11,324 bases of DNA from an uncultured Subdoligranulum sp. Lineage in GTDB: Bacteria > Bacillota_A > Clostridia > Oscillospirales > Ruminococcaceae. The stretch is from assembly GCF_937890665.1 (NCBI RefSeq), contig NZ_CALADU010000265.1, positions 1 through 11,324 on the forward strand, in the 5' to 3' direction. Shown here in pieces: positions 1 through 6,958 of the stretch. The position numbers and the translations under genes are program-made. The number at the start of each line of letters is the position of its first letter. Position 1 is the first letter of the stretch. A model generated the notes under the pieces. It was not told the origin of the DNA. It searched no databases and was given only the letters and a program-made list of their open reading frames with translations.

Positions 1-488
1 TGGAGGCGCAGGGCATCGAGACCGCCCGCACGGCGGTGGGCGACCGCTATGTGCTGGAGGAGATGCGCGCCCGCGGCTACGCCATCGGCGGCGAGCAGAG
101 CGGACATGTGATCTTCCTGCACCACTCCACCACCGGCGACGGCGAACTGACGGCCGGCAAGCTGCTCAAGGTGCTGGCCCGCAAAAAGGCCGAAAACCCC
201 GCCGCCAAGATGAGCGACCTGAACGCGGTGTACACCAAGTTCCCGCAGGTGCTTATCAACCTGACGGCCAACAAGGAACAGAAACAGGCCTACAAAGAGG
301 ATGAATACATCGCCGGCTTTATCGAGAGCCAGCAGCAGAGCCTGATGGGTATGGGCCGTGTGCTGGTACGGGTCTCGGGTACCGAGCCAAAGATCCGGGT
401 CATGGTGGAAGGCGAGGACCATGCCGCCATCCAGACCAGCGCCGAGCGCATTACGGATATGATCCGCCAGCGCATCCTCGACAAGTAA
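1..488 (+). CDS. glmM: Phosphoglucosamine mutase GlmM, C-terminal part (5' end cut by window edge)
   Basis: GlmM converts glucosamine-6-phosphate to glucosamine-1-phosphate in the cytoplasm, the step before GlmU makes UDP-GlcNAc for peptidoglycan. The reading frame is open from base 3, so the true start lies left of the window and about 162 C-terminal residues are visible. Numbering from base 3, the GGEQSGH sugar-binding loop is at residues 29-35 and the RVSGTEP phosphate-binding loop of domain 4 is at 123-129. Both are hallmarks of the alpha-D-phosphohexomutase superfamily. The sequence around VGDRYVLEEM and the TTGDG stretch is typical of GlmM rather than PgcA or ManB. The active-site serine and metal-binding loop are outside the window. 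The next gene begins 16 bases after the stop, suggesting an operon. No damage is seen. Confidence 0.95.
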   Translation, partial: EAQGIETARTAVGDRYVLEEMRARGYAIGGEQSGHVIFLHHSTTGDGELTAGKLLKVLARKKAENPAAKMSDLNAVYTKFPQVLINLTANKEQKQAYKEDEYIAGFIESQQQSLMGMGRVLVRVSGTEPKIRVMVEGEDHAAIQTSAERITDMIRQRILDK

Positions 489-504
489 GGAAGGAGAATC
501 GCCT

Positions 505-1368
505 ATGCGCCCTGCCGATAGCTGGCGGGATTACGAACTGCTGGACGCCACCAACCACAACCGGCTGGAGCGCTGGGGCAGCACGCTGCTGATCCGCCCC
601 GACCCGCAGGTCATCTGGAAAAATGCCGAGGCCAGCCCCCTGTGGGCCAAGGCCGATGCCATCTACTACCGTTCCGCCAAAGGGGGCGGCCAGTGGAATT
701 ACCACAAAAAGCTGCCCCAGAAATGGCAGATTCACTGGCAGGACCTGACGCTCATCGTCAGTCCTACCGGTTTCAAACACACCGGAGTTTTCCCCGAACA
801 GGCTGTCAACTGGGCGTGGTACCAGCAAAAGATTCAAGCCGCCGGCCGGCCCATCAAGGTGCTGAACCTCTTCGGGTATACCGGCGGTGCCACGCTGGCC
901 TGTCTGGCCGCGGGGGCCAGTGTGACCCACGTGGACGCCAGCAAAGGCATGGTGGCTTGGGCGCGGGAGAATGCCGCTGCCAGCCATCTGGCAGACCGGC
1001 CCTGCCGCTGGATCGTGGATGATTGCGCCAAGTTTGTCCAGCGGGAGATCCGCCGGGGCAATCGGTACGACGGCATCATCATGGACCCGCCCAGCTATGG
1101 CCGCGGTCCCAACGGCGAGATCTGGAAACTGGAAGACAACGTCTACGACCTGATCACCCTGACCGAGCAGGTCCTCAGCGATGATCCGCTGTTTTTTGCC
1201 ATCAACTCCTACACCGAGGGCCTGAGCCCCGCGGTGATGGAATACATTGTCAAGACGACCCTCTGCCCCGTGCAGGGGGGGCGTACCCACTGCGACGAGA
1301 TCGGTCTGCCGGTCTCGGCCACCGGCGGCGTGGTGCCTTGCGGCGCCACCGCCATTTGGGAGAAGTGA
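505..1368 (+). CDS. Class I SAM-dependent methyltransferase, COG1092/RlmI-like without PUA domain
   Basis: A 287-residue cytoplasmic protein that should transfer a methyl group from S-adenosylmethionine, probably to rRNA. The SAM-binding motif I, LNLFGYTGGAT, is at residues 120-130. The acidic residue at the end of strand 2 is D144 in THVDAS. The catalytic-type motif IV, DPPSYG, is at 194-199. The phrase TGVFPEQ before motif I is characteristic of the COG1092 family, which includes the 23S rRNA m5C1962 methyltransferase RlmI. RlmI-type enzymes carry an N-terminal PUA RNA-binding domain. Here only about 118 residues precede motif I and I see no obvious PUA, so the exact target is open. The start ATG has AAGGAG at 491-496 in front. 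The stop lies 4 bases before ecfA1, so the two are probably co-transcribed and perhaps translationally coupled. Confidence 0.85.
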   Translation: MRPADSWRDYELLDATNHNRLERWGSTLLIRPDPQVIWKNAEASPLWAKADAIYYRSAKGGGQWNYHKKLPQKWQIHWQDLTLIVSPTGFKHTGVFPEQAVNWAWYQQKIQAAGRPIKVLNLFGYTGGATLACLAAGASVTHVDASKGMVAWARENAAASHLADRPCRWIVDDCAKFVQREIRRGNRYDGIIMDPPSYGRGPNGEIWKLEDNVYDLITLTEQVLSDDPLFFAINSYTEGLSPAVMEYIVKTTLCPVQGGRTHCDEIGLPVSATGGVVPCGATAIWEK

Positions 1369-1372
1369 TTCT

Positions 1373-2218
1373 ATGCCTACCGAAACACCCATGCTCCGCG
1401 TGCAGGATGTGAAATTCCGGTATGACCCCGACCAGCCCCGCTTTGCGGTGGATGGGGTCACGATGGACCTGCACCGCGGGGAATTTGTGGCGGTGCTGGG
1501 TGCCAACGGCTGCGGAAAAAGCACGTTGGCCAAGCACCTGAACGCCATTTTGCTGCCCGAGACCGGCACTGTGCTGGTGGAGGACATGGACACCCGCAAC
1601 GAGGAACACCTTTATGACATCCGCCAGAAGGTGGGCATGGTGTTCCAAAACCCCGACAACCAGATCGTCGCCACCATTGTGGAGGAGGATGTGGCTTTTG
1701 CGCCGGAAAATTTGGGCGTGCCTCCCGCCGAGATCCGCACCCGCATTGATGAGGCCATGAAACTGGCGGGCATCTACGAAAAGCGGGACGCCGCCCCCTA
1801 TAAGCTGTCGGGCGGCCAGAAACAGCGGGTGGCCATCGCCGGCGTCATCGCCATGCGGCCCGACTGTCTGGTGTTGGACGAAGCTACCGCTATGCTGGAC
1901 CCCCACGGCCGGGGACAGGTCATGCGCACCATCCGCCAACTGCGGGAGGCGGGCATCACCATCGTATCCATTACCCACTATATGGAGGAAGCCGCTCAGG
2001 CCGACCGAGTGCTGGTGATGAGCCGGGGCCGCATCGTTATGGAGGGCACCCCCGAGCAGGTGTTCAGCCAGACCGAGCGGCTGCACAGCTACCATCTGGA
2101 TGTGCCGCAAGCCGCCGAGCTGCGGGACGCACTGGTGGATGCGGGCATCGATATGCCGGAGAATGTCATCACCCCCGACCGCTGTGCCGAGGAACTGTTC
2201 AAACTGCTCAAGGACTAA
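1373..2218 (+). CDS. ecfA1: ECF transporter ATPase EcfA1 (CbiO-type)
   Basis: One of the two ATPases of a group II energy-coupling factor transporter, which drives uptake of vitamins and related micronutrients through interchangeable S components. The protein has 281 residues. Walker A is GANGCGKST at 43-51, the Q-loop glutamine is Q92 in FQNPDNQ, the signature is LSGGQ at 145-149, Walker B ends at D169-E170, and the H-loop histidine is H202. FQNPDNQ is typical of CbiO/EcfA proteins. The longer open frame extends upstream into the methyltransferase gene, but the ATG at 1373 is chosen because GGGAGAAG (1358-1365) precedes it and homologous proteins start near LRVQDVKFRY. The ATG at 1391 is a less likely alternative. 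The C-terminal tail of about 60 residues is also typical of EcfA proteins. It is followed by ecfA2 after an 88-base gap holding two hairpins. Confidence 0.95.
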   Translation: MPTETPMLRVQDVKFRYDPDQPRFAVDGVTMDLHRGEFVAVLGANGCGKSTLAKHLNAILLPETGTVLVEDMDTRNEEHLYDIRQKVGMVFQNPDNQIVATIVEEDVAFAPENLGVPPAEIRTRIDEAMKLAGIYEKRDAAPYKLSGGQKQRVAIAGVIAMRPDCLVLDEATAMLDPHGRGQVMRTIRQLREAGITIVSITHYMEEAAQADRVLVMSRGRIVMEGTPEQVFSQTERLHSYHLDVPQAAELRDALVDAGIDMPENVITPDRCAEELFKLLKD

Positions 2219-2221
2219 AAC

Positions 2222-2237
2222 CGGCGTACAGACGCCG
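2222..2237 (+). other. Perfect hairpin in the ecfA1-ecfA2 gap (first of two)
   Basis: CGGCGT (2222-2227), a four-base loop ACAG, then ACGCCG (2232-2237) form a perfect 6-bp stem starting 4 bases after the ecfA1 stop codon. No T-run follows, so it does not look like an intrinsic terminator. It may stabilise the ecfA1 mRNA end or mark a processing site; that role is inference. Confidence 0.55.
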
Positions 2238-2262
2238 TGTCCCACGAAAGGCAGAAACGGCA

Positions 2263-2278
2263 CCGGCGACTGCGCCGG
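2263..2278 (+). other. Perfect hairpin in the ecfA1-ecfA2 gap (second of two)
   Basis: CCGGCG (2263-2268), loop ACTG, then CGCCGG (2273-2278) form a second perfect 6-bp GC stem. It lies 16 bases upstream of the ecfA2 ribosome binding site. There is no T-run, so termination is unlikely. It shares the core CGGCG with the first hairpin, and the two could pair alternatively with each other. Confidence 0.55.
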
Positions 2279-2293
2279 GCGGTATTCTGCGGG

Positions 2294-2299
2294 AAAGGA
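2294..2299 (+). promoter_or_regulatory. Ribosome binding site that fixes the GTG start of ecfA2
   Basis: AAAGGA lies 7 bases before the GTG at 2307. No in-frame ATG sits at a plausible distance, and the protein from this GTG begins exactly where EcfA2 proteins usually begin. The open frame further upstream is therefore read-through rather than coding. Confidence 0.7.
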
Positions 2300-2306
2300 A
2301 ACAACT

Positions 2307-3182
2307 GTGTCAGAGATTATCCGTGTAGAACATCTAAAGTATGTATACAACCCGGGCATGCCGGATGCCACCACCGCCTTGGAGGATGTCTCCTTCTCGG
2401 TGGAGGAAGGGGATTTTGTAGGCATCATCGGTTCCACCGGCAGCGGCAAGTCCACTTTAATCAGCCATTTCAACGGGCTGAACCGTCCCACGTCGGGCCG
2501 GGTGCTGGTGGACGGCAAGGACCTGTGGGCCCCCGGTGCCGATTTGCGCTCCTTCCGGTTTTTGGTGGGGCTGGTCATGCAGTACCCCGAATACCAACTG
2601 TTTGAGGAGACCTGCGCCAAGGATATTGCCTACGGCCCCCGCAACATGGGGCTGGATGAGGCCGAGGTCCAACGCCGCGTCAAGGAAGCGGCCGCCTTTG
2701 TAGGCCTTAGCGACGAACTGCTGCAAAAAAGCCCCTTTGAGCTGTCCGGCGGTCAAAAACGCCGGGTGGCCATCGCCGGTGTCATGGCCATGCAGCCCCG
2801 GGTTCTGGTGCTGGATGAGCCTGCTGCCGGTTTGGACCCGGAGGGCCGGGATACCATTTTGGGCCAGATCAAGGCCTACCACGAAAAGACCGGCATCACG
2901 GTGCTGCTGGTGAGCCACTCCATGGAGGACATCGCCAAGTATGCCAACCGGGTGCTGGTGTTGCATAAAGCGGGCATCGCTATGTACGACACGGTGGAAA
3001 ACGTCTTTGCCCGGGCACAGGAACTGCTGGAACTGGGGCTTTCGGTGCCGCAGGTGACCCAGATCTTCCTGAAACTGCGCAAGATGGGGCTGGACATCCC
3101 CACCGACGTCTATACCATCCCCTATGCGGTCAAGACGATCCAAAAGGCGCTGGCCGCCAAACAGCACAAGGGGGTGGAGTAA
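2307..3182 (+). CDS. ecfA2: ECF transporter ATPase EcfA2 (CbiO-type)
   Basis: The second ATPase of the ECF module, which forms a heterodimer with EcfA1 and couples ATP hydrolysis to EcfT movement at the cytoplasmic face. From the GTG start it has 291 residues. Walker A is GSTGSGKST at 42-50, the Q-loop is Q92 in MQYPEYQ, the signature is LSGGQ at 146-150, Walker B ends at D170-E171 and the H-loop is H204. The MQYPEYQLFEE stretch is the feature that normally separates EcfA2 from EcfA1. All residues needed for ATP hydrolysis are present. The stop codon directly abuts the ecfT ATG with zero spacing, and GGGGTGGAG at the very 3' end serves as the ecfT ribosome binding site, so the two are strongly coupled. 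Confidence 0.95.
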   Translation: MSEIIRVEHLKYVYNPGMPDATTALEDVSFSVEEGDFVGIIGSTGSGKSTLISHFNGLNRPTSGRVLVDGKDLWAPGADLRSFRFLVGLVMQYPEYQLFEETCAKDIAYGPRNMGLDEAEVQRRVKEAAAFVGLSDELLQKSPFELSGGQKRRVAIAGVMAMQPRVLVLDEPAAGLDPEGRDTILGQIKAYHEKTGITVLLVSHSMEDIAKYANRVLVLHKAGIAMYDTVENVFARAQELLELGLSVPQVTQIFLKLRKMGLDIPTDVYTIPYAVKTIQKALAAKQHKGVE

Positions 3183-4001
3183 ATGCTCAAAGATATTACC
3201 ATCGGGCAATACTATCCCGGCCGGTCGGTGCTGCATAGCTGCGACCCCCGCCTTAAACTGGTAGCCACCATCGCCTACATCGTGGTGCTGTTTGTGGCGG
3301 CCAATCCGCTGGGCATCGGGCTGTCCCTGCTGTTCTTGGCGGTGCTCTACCGGGTGGCCAAGATCCCCGGCAAGATGATTCTGCGCAGCCTCAAACCCAT
3401 CGTGCCCATCGTTATCTTTACGGCGGTGCTCAACCTCTTCTTCGTTACCGGACAGGGGGAGCCGCTGGTGCACTTCTGGGTGTTTAAGATCTACGCCGAG
3501 GGCGTGCGCTATGCCATCCTTTTGGCGGTGCGTGTCTGTGCTTTGATCGCGGGTACCAGCCTGCTGACCTACACCACCAGCCCCATCGTGCTGACCGATG
3601 CCATCGAGAATCTGCTCCGTCCGTTGGAAAAGGTTCACTTTCCGGTACACGAGCTGGCCATGATGATGACCATTGCGCTGCGGTTTATCCCCACCCTCAT
3701 CGAGGAAACCGAAAAGATCATGAACGCCCAGAAAGCCCGGGGCGCCATGTTGGACACCGGCAGCTTTACCCAGCGCATCAAGGCATTGGTCCCCATTTTG
3801 ATTCCGCTCTTCATCTCGGCGTTCCGCCGGGCCGATGAGCTGGCCATGGCTATGGAATGCCGCTGCTATCACGGCGGCGAGGGCCGCACCCGTTTGAAGC
3901 AACTGCGGTTCACCGCCACCGATGTTCGCTGTGCTGTGGTGCTGGTGGTGGCGCTGGCCATCATCGTTTCCACACGTTTTTATGTGCCGGGGTTGGTGTG
4001 A
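3183..4001 (+). CDS. ecfT: ECF transporter transmembrane coupling protein EcfT
   Basis: EcfT links the two ATPases to exchangeable S components in the membrane. The protein has 272 residues, with several hydrophobic segments in its first half and around residues 109-130 and one at the C-terminus (about 250-270). The first coupling-helix motif is intact: ARG at 185-187 in NAQKARGA. The second has ECRCYHGG at 225-232, where many relatives have EARCY or EARGY, so an alanine is replaced by cysteine at 226. The RADELAMAME stretch just before it is typical of Firmicute EcfT. No S component is encoded in the window, as expected for group II modules that serve unlinked S proteins such as those for riboflavin, folate or thiamine. 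The stop overlaps the truA start. Confidence 0.94.
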   Translation: MLKDITIGQYYPGRSVLHSCDPRLKLVATIAYIVVLFVAANPLGIGLSLLFLAVLYRVAKIPGKMILRSLKPIVPIVIFTAVLNLFFVTGQGEPLVHFWVFKIYAEGVRYAILLAVRVCALIAGTSLLTYTTSPIVLTDAIENLLRPLEKVHFPVHELAMMMTIALRFIPTLIEETEKIMNAQKARGAMLDTGSFTQRIKALVPILIPLFISAFRRADELAMAMECRCYHGGEGRTRLKQLRFTATDVRCAVVLVVALAIIVSTRFYVPGLV

Positions 4002-4750
4002 TGACCTATCTTTTGTGGATTGCCTATAAAGGGACCAACTACGCGGGATTTCAGGTCCAGCCCAATACCCCTACGGTGTGTGCGGCCTTGCAGGACGCCA
4101 TGCAGGCGGCACTGGGCAGCCGCCCCGATGTAAAAGGCTGCTCCCGTACCGATGCCGGCGTTCATGCGCGGCGTTTCGCGCTCAGCTTCTGTTATACTGG
4201 CAAGGTCCCGGCGGATAAGATCGTGCCGGCCCTCAATGCCCACCTGCCGCCGGACATCCGGGCGCTGGCGGTGCAGCCGGTGGCCGAGGGGTTCCATGCC
4301 CGCTACGCTGCCCACGAAAAAACCTATTGCTACCATATCCTCAACGGGCGCATCGACGACCCCTTTACGGTGGATACCTGCCACCGCATCGCCCAGCCGC
4401 TGGATCTGGCCGCTATGCAGGCCGCCGCGGCGCAGTTCGTCGGCACCCATGATTTTTTGGCGCTCTGCGCGTCGGGATCTTCGGTCGCTGCCCACGGCGA
4501 TACCGTGCGCACCATCTCGCGGTGCACGGTCAGCCGCAGCGGTGACCGTTTTCTCATTACCGTCACGGCCGATGGATACCTGTACAATATGGTGCGCATT
4601 CTGGCCGGGACGTTGGTGGAAGCAGGCTTGCATAAGCGGACGGCGGATTCCATCCCTGCCCTGCTGCAAAGCCGGGATCGGCGCAAGGCTGGCCCTACGC
4701 TGCCCGCCAAAGGCCTGTTTTTGGAGGATGTGACCTATCCGGAACGGTAA
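4001..4750 (+). CDS. truA: tRNA pseudouridine(38-40) synthase TruA
   Basis: TruA isomerises uridine to pseudouridine at positions 38-40 in the anticodon arm of many tRNAs. The protein has 249 residues, a normal length. The catalytic aspartate is D51 in CSRTDAGVHA (47-56), the family signature. Other conserved pieces are the N-terminal YKGTNYAGFQ (9-18), the FHARY segment, and the C-terminal NMVRI stretch. The start ATG shares its A with the ecfT stop (sequence TGATGA), so translation is probably coupled. Firmicutes commonly place truA after ecfA1-ecfA2-ecfT, often followed by rplM-rpsI; here those ribosomal genes do not follow. The stop codon lies inside a small imperfect inverted repeat. Confidence 0.95.
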   Translation: MTYLLWIAYKGTNYAGFQVQPNTPTVCAALQDAMQAALGSRPDVKGCSRTDAGVHARRFALSFCYTGKVPADKIVPALNAHLPPDIRALAVQPVAEGFHARYAAHEKTYCYHILNGRIDDPFTVDTCHRIAQPLDLAAMQAAAAQFVGTHDFLALCASGSSVAAHGDTVRTISRCTVSRSGDRFLITVTADGYLYNMVRILAGTLVEAGLHKRTADSIPALLQSRDRRKAGPTLPAKGLFLEDVTYPER

Positions 4751-4758
4751 CCCTCCGG
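4739..4758 (+). other. Small inverted repeat spanning the truA stop codon
   Basis: CCGGA (4739-4743) can pair with TCCGG (4754-4758), with GG/CC pairs possible inside. The nearest T-run, in ATATTTT at 4769-4775, is about ten bases further on. This is too far for a standard intrinsic terminator, so any termination here would be weak. Confidence 0.3.
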
Positions 4759-4795
4759 GCCAACGCTCATATTTTGGAAAGGAGGGAAGCCCCTT

Positions 4796-6136
4796 ATGAA
4801 CAAAGCAGAAAAGGAACGGCTGGAACGCCGCAAGCGGATGCTGGCTCGGGAACAGGGGCATACCTCCACCAAGCCGGTGCCCGGTACCAGTGGGGACCTT
4901 GGTCTGCGCACGCCGCAGCCGGTCCACCGCAGTGAGCCCACGGCCGAGCCGCCGTCCAAAACCCAGACGACCAGCAACCTTAAATCTCTCACGCCGCTGC
5001 TCAAACAGCGGCAGCGCCGCCGCAATCTCTTTGTGGCGGGGGTCATCGTCTTTGTGGCGCTCTTTATTGCCATCTTTACGGGGGCCATGTCGGCTTCCAT
5101 CGCCCTGTTGGCCGATGGGGTGGACAGTCTGACCCTCTACCTGAATCGGGGCAGCGGCGGCTGGCCGGTGGATACCGGCATCAGTGAGCCGCTGCAAATT
5201 GAGGAACTGGCCGGCGGTTTTGTGGAACTGGGGAGCGAAGATGTGGTGGTCTATTCGGCCTACGGCAGCCGGGTACGCAGCTTCCAGCCCGGCTATGCCC
5301 GCCCCGTCTTGGCGGTGGGGGGCACCCGGTTCGTGGTGTACAACCGCGCCGGCAACGAATTGCAGATTTCCAGCCGGACGCGCAGCCTGTTTACCCGCAC
5401 GTTTGACGAGAGCATCCTGCTCTGCGCCATGTCCAACAACAACACGCTGGCCGTGGTCACCGAATCCGGCCGGTATACCGCCCAGCTACAAATTTTCGAC
5501 CCCTCTTTCAATCAGACGTATAGCTGGCAGATGACCCAAAACGAGGGCACCCCCATCGCGGTGGAGTTCGCCCCCGACAACCGCCGCTTTGCCGCCGGTA
5601 CGCTGGCGGCCCGGGACGGGCAGTTGAGCTGCACCGTCTATTTCATGGATACTGCCGAAACAGAGGAAGGCCCCGCCTATCAGGCTACACAGGGCAGCAT
5701 GCTGCTTCTGTTGGATTGGCAGAGCGACAGCCGGGTGGTGGCGGTCTTCGATACCTATATCGCAGTGTTGGATCCCCGCACCGCTACCGAGACTGCCCGC
5801 TATGACTTCGGCGGTGCTACCCTGCAAAGCGCAGCGCCGGGTCTGCGTCAGACTGCGCTGCTGCTGAACATCCGTGGCGGCAACAGTCTGGTGACCTTTG
5901 ATTCCGACCTGACCCCGCTGGCCGAGATTCCGGCCCGACAGGCTTTCGGTGTGACGGCAGCCGACACCGAACTGTATCTTTTGTGCCCCAACGCCGTGGA
6001 GTGTTACAGCTACGACGGTGTGCAGAACTGGACACGGGACGATTTGGCGGCCCATCCGTTGGCGGTGCTGAACGCCGACCAAACGCTGGTATTCACCGGC
6101 AGCCGGGTGGAGGTACTGACCGAACCCGACGAATGA
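4796..6136 (+). CDS. Membrane-anchored probable beta-propeller protein, DUF5711-like
   Basis: A 446-residue protein of unknown function. Residues 1-77 are hydrophilic, rich in Lys, Arg, Thr and Pro, and likely disordered. A basic stretch KQRQRRRN is followed by one hydrophobic helix at about 78-104. The rest (about 110-446) is a run of short beta-prone repeats of the kind seen in WD40 or PQQ-like propellers, such as RFVVYNRAG, TLAVVTESG and RRFAAGTLA. The positive-inside rule places the N-terminus in the cytoplasm and the propeller outside. The overall design matches proteins annotated as DUF5711 in Oscillospiraceae; that name is from memory and untested. The start ATG has GAAAGGAGGG at 4777-4786 in front. 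The CvpA-like gene follows after 31 bases, suggesting the two membrane proteins work together. Confidence 0.7.
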   Translation: MNKAEKERLERRKRMLAREQGHTSTKPVPGTSGDLGLRTPQPVHRSEPTAEPPSKTQTTSNLKSLTPLLKQRQRRRNLFVAGVIVFVALFIAIFTGAMSASIALLADGVDSLTLYLNRGSGGWPVDTGISEPLQIEELAGGFVELGSEDVVVYSAYGSRVRSFQPGYARPVLAVGGTRFVVYNRAGNELQISSRTRSLFTRTFDESILLCAMSNNNTLAVVTESGRYTAQLQIFDPSFNQTYSWQMTQNEGTPIAVEFAPDNRRFAAGTLAARDGQLSCTVYFMDTAETEEGPAYQATQGSMLLLLDWQSDSRVVAVFDTYIAVLDPRTATETARYDFGGATLQSAAPGLRQTALLLNIRGGNSLVTFDSDLTPLAEIPARQAFGVTAADTELYLLCPNAVECYSYDGVQNWTRDDLAAHPLAVLNADQTLVFTGSRVEVLTEPDE

Positions 6137-6167
6137 GCAAAAGCAAGGAAAGGACTTTGTACGTACT

Positions 6168-6827
6168 ATGGCTTGGATCTATGATCTGGTATTTTTGATC
6201 GTGTTTGCCTTTGCGGCGGTGGCGAGCTGGCGCAAGGGATTCTTGGCAAGTCTGACCGAACTGGTTGGCGCCGTGGTGGGCGTGGGGGTGGCTGTTTGGG
6301 CCAGCCGCAGCCTGTCGGTGCCTATCTATGAGCAGTTCGTCAGCGGCTCGGTGTCCGAAAAGGTGGAATCCGCCGTGGCTCAGTCCGGCGGGGATCTGGC
6401 CGCCGCTGTGCAGGCTATGGACTTCCTGCCCGACACCGTGCGGGATACGTTGGCCCAGTTGGTGCAGGGGGCGGGCAACGCCCTGCCCGAGCAGATCACC
6501 ACCGCGCTGGAACCCATTCTGCTGCCCTTTGTACAGGTGCTGCTCTTTGTGGTGCTCTGCATGGTGGTGCGGTGGGTATTCCGGCTGTTGGTAGGGCTGC
6601 TGCGCCATGTGAACGGTGTGCCGCTGCTGGGCGGTGTCAACCGGCTGCTGGGGCTGGTGCTGGGTCTGATGACCGGTGCGCTGGACTGCTGGCTGCTGGC
6701 ACTGCTGCTCTGGTTTGCGGCCAGTGTTACCGCCGGCTTGCTGGAATTTTTGACCCTGTCGGTGCTGAACCAGAGCGTGGGATACAGCTTCTTTGGGGCA
6801 TTCAATCCCTTCCTCGTCCATTATTAA
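6168..6827 (+). CDS. CvpA family membrane protein
   Basis: A 219-residue integral membrane protein. Hydrophobic helices lie at about residues 4-20, 25-46, 123-147 and 162-190. Between helices 2 and 3 is a soluble loop of about 75 residues. The N-terminal pattern, a hydrophobic helix ending in WRKGFLASLTELVG, is characteristic of the CvpA family, named for colicin V production in E. coli but widespread in Firmicutes with no settled molecular function. The start ATG follows AAGGAAAGGA (6144-6153) at slightly long spacing. It sits 31 bases after the propeller gene and is probably in the same transcript. A 131-base gap with a promoter follows, so this is likely the last gene of its unit. The CvpA assignment rests on the N-terminal pattern and topology. 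Confidence 0.72.
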   Translation: MAWIYDLVFLIVFAFAAVASWRKGFLASLTELVGAVVGVGVAVWASRSLSVPIYEQFVSGSVSEKVESAVAQSGGDLAAAVQAMDFLPDTVRDTLAQLVQGAGNALPEQITTALEPILLPFVQVLLFVVLCMVVRWVFRLLVGLLRHVNGVPLLGGVNRLLGLVLGLMTGALDCWLLALLLWFAASVTAGLLEFLTLSVLNQSVGYSFFGAFNPFLVHY

Positions 6828-6865
6828 GCAACGTTCAACAGGAAATGAAAAAATTCTGAACATTC

Positions 6866-6889
6866 CCCGCCATAGCTTGCAAAAGCGGG
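6866..6889 (+). other. Weak stem in the gap before clpE
   Basis: CCCGC (6866-6870) can pair with GCGGG (6885-6889) across a 14-base loop. No T-run follows, and the loop overlaps the putative -35 box, so it is not a convincing terminator. It could be part of a regulatory site, but nothing in the sequence proves this. Confidence 0.25.
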
Positions 6890-6905
6890 AGGTTCGGCTG
6901 ATAAT
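6877..6905 (+). promoter_or_regulatory. Predicted sigma-A-type promoter of clpE
   Basis: TTGCAA (6877-6882) as -35, a 17-base spacer, and GATAAT (6900-6905) as -10, which matches TATAAT at five of six positions. Transcription would begin near 6912 and leave a leader of about 47 bases. This is the best promoter in the window, in its longest gap. I could not find a CtsR operator (paired RGTCAAA heptamers) or a CIRCE element (TTAGCACTC/GAGTGCTAA) beside it. Confidence 0.6.
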
Positions 6906-6943
6906 AGAACCATTGAAACTTTGACAAGCACCAGCTTTTTTAT

Positions 6944-6952
6944 AGAGAGGTG
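6944..6952 (+). promoter_or_regulatory. Ribosome binding site that sets the clpE start at ATG 6959
   Basis: AGAGAGGTG lies 6 bases before the ATG at 6959. An in-frame GTG at 6950 falls inside this site and so is an unlikely start. The ATG start also puts the first zinc-ligand cysteine at residue 3, as usual for ClpE. Confidence 0.65.
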
Positions 6953-6958
6953 AAGCCT

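Noticed and set aside
1247..1372. An N-terminal extension of EcfA1 overlapping the methyltransferase gene
   Set aside because: The residues are Arg/Pro/Ala-rich out-of-frame reading of the upstream gene. The ATG at 1373 fits the family start.
2100..2306. An N-terminal extension of EcfA2 overlapping the end of ecfA1
   Set aside because: The frame happens to be open, but the extension has no similarity to ECF ATPases, and the GTG at 2307 has a well-placed ribosome binding site.
2457..3902. A 481-codon open frame on the - strand
   Set aside because: Antisense shadow of ecfA2 and ecfT, with a low-complexity His/Gln/Gly-rich translation and no recognised motif. The - strand frames at 1250-2620, 451-1599 and 3980-5197 are rejected for the same reason.
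6133..6198. A 21-codon frame starting ATGA at the end of the propeller gene
   Set aside because: It overlaps the start of the CvpA-like gene, lacks its own ribosome binding site and resembles nothing known.
6833..6861. GTTCA/TGAAC inverted repeat after the CvpA-like gene as a terminator
   Set aside because: Only five pairs around a 19-base loop, with no T-run following.
6926..6941. AAGC/GCTT stem followed by six T's as a terminator or attenuator in the clpE leader
   Set aside because: A 4-bp stem with two A-T pairs is too weak. The T's merge with the stem.
6921..6946. TTGACA (6921-6926) with TATAGA (6941-6946) as a second clpE promoter
   Set aside because: The spacer is only 14 bases, too short for sigma-A-type recognition, and the -10 overlaps the ribosome binding site.
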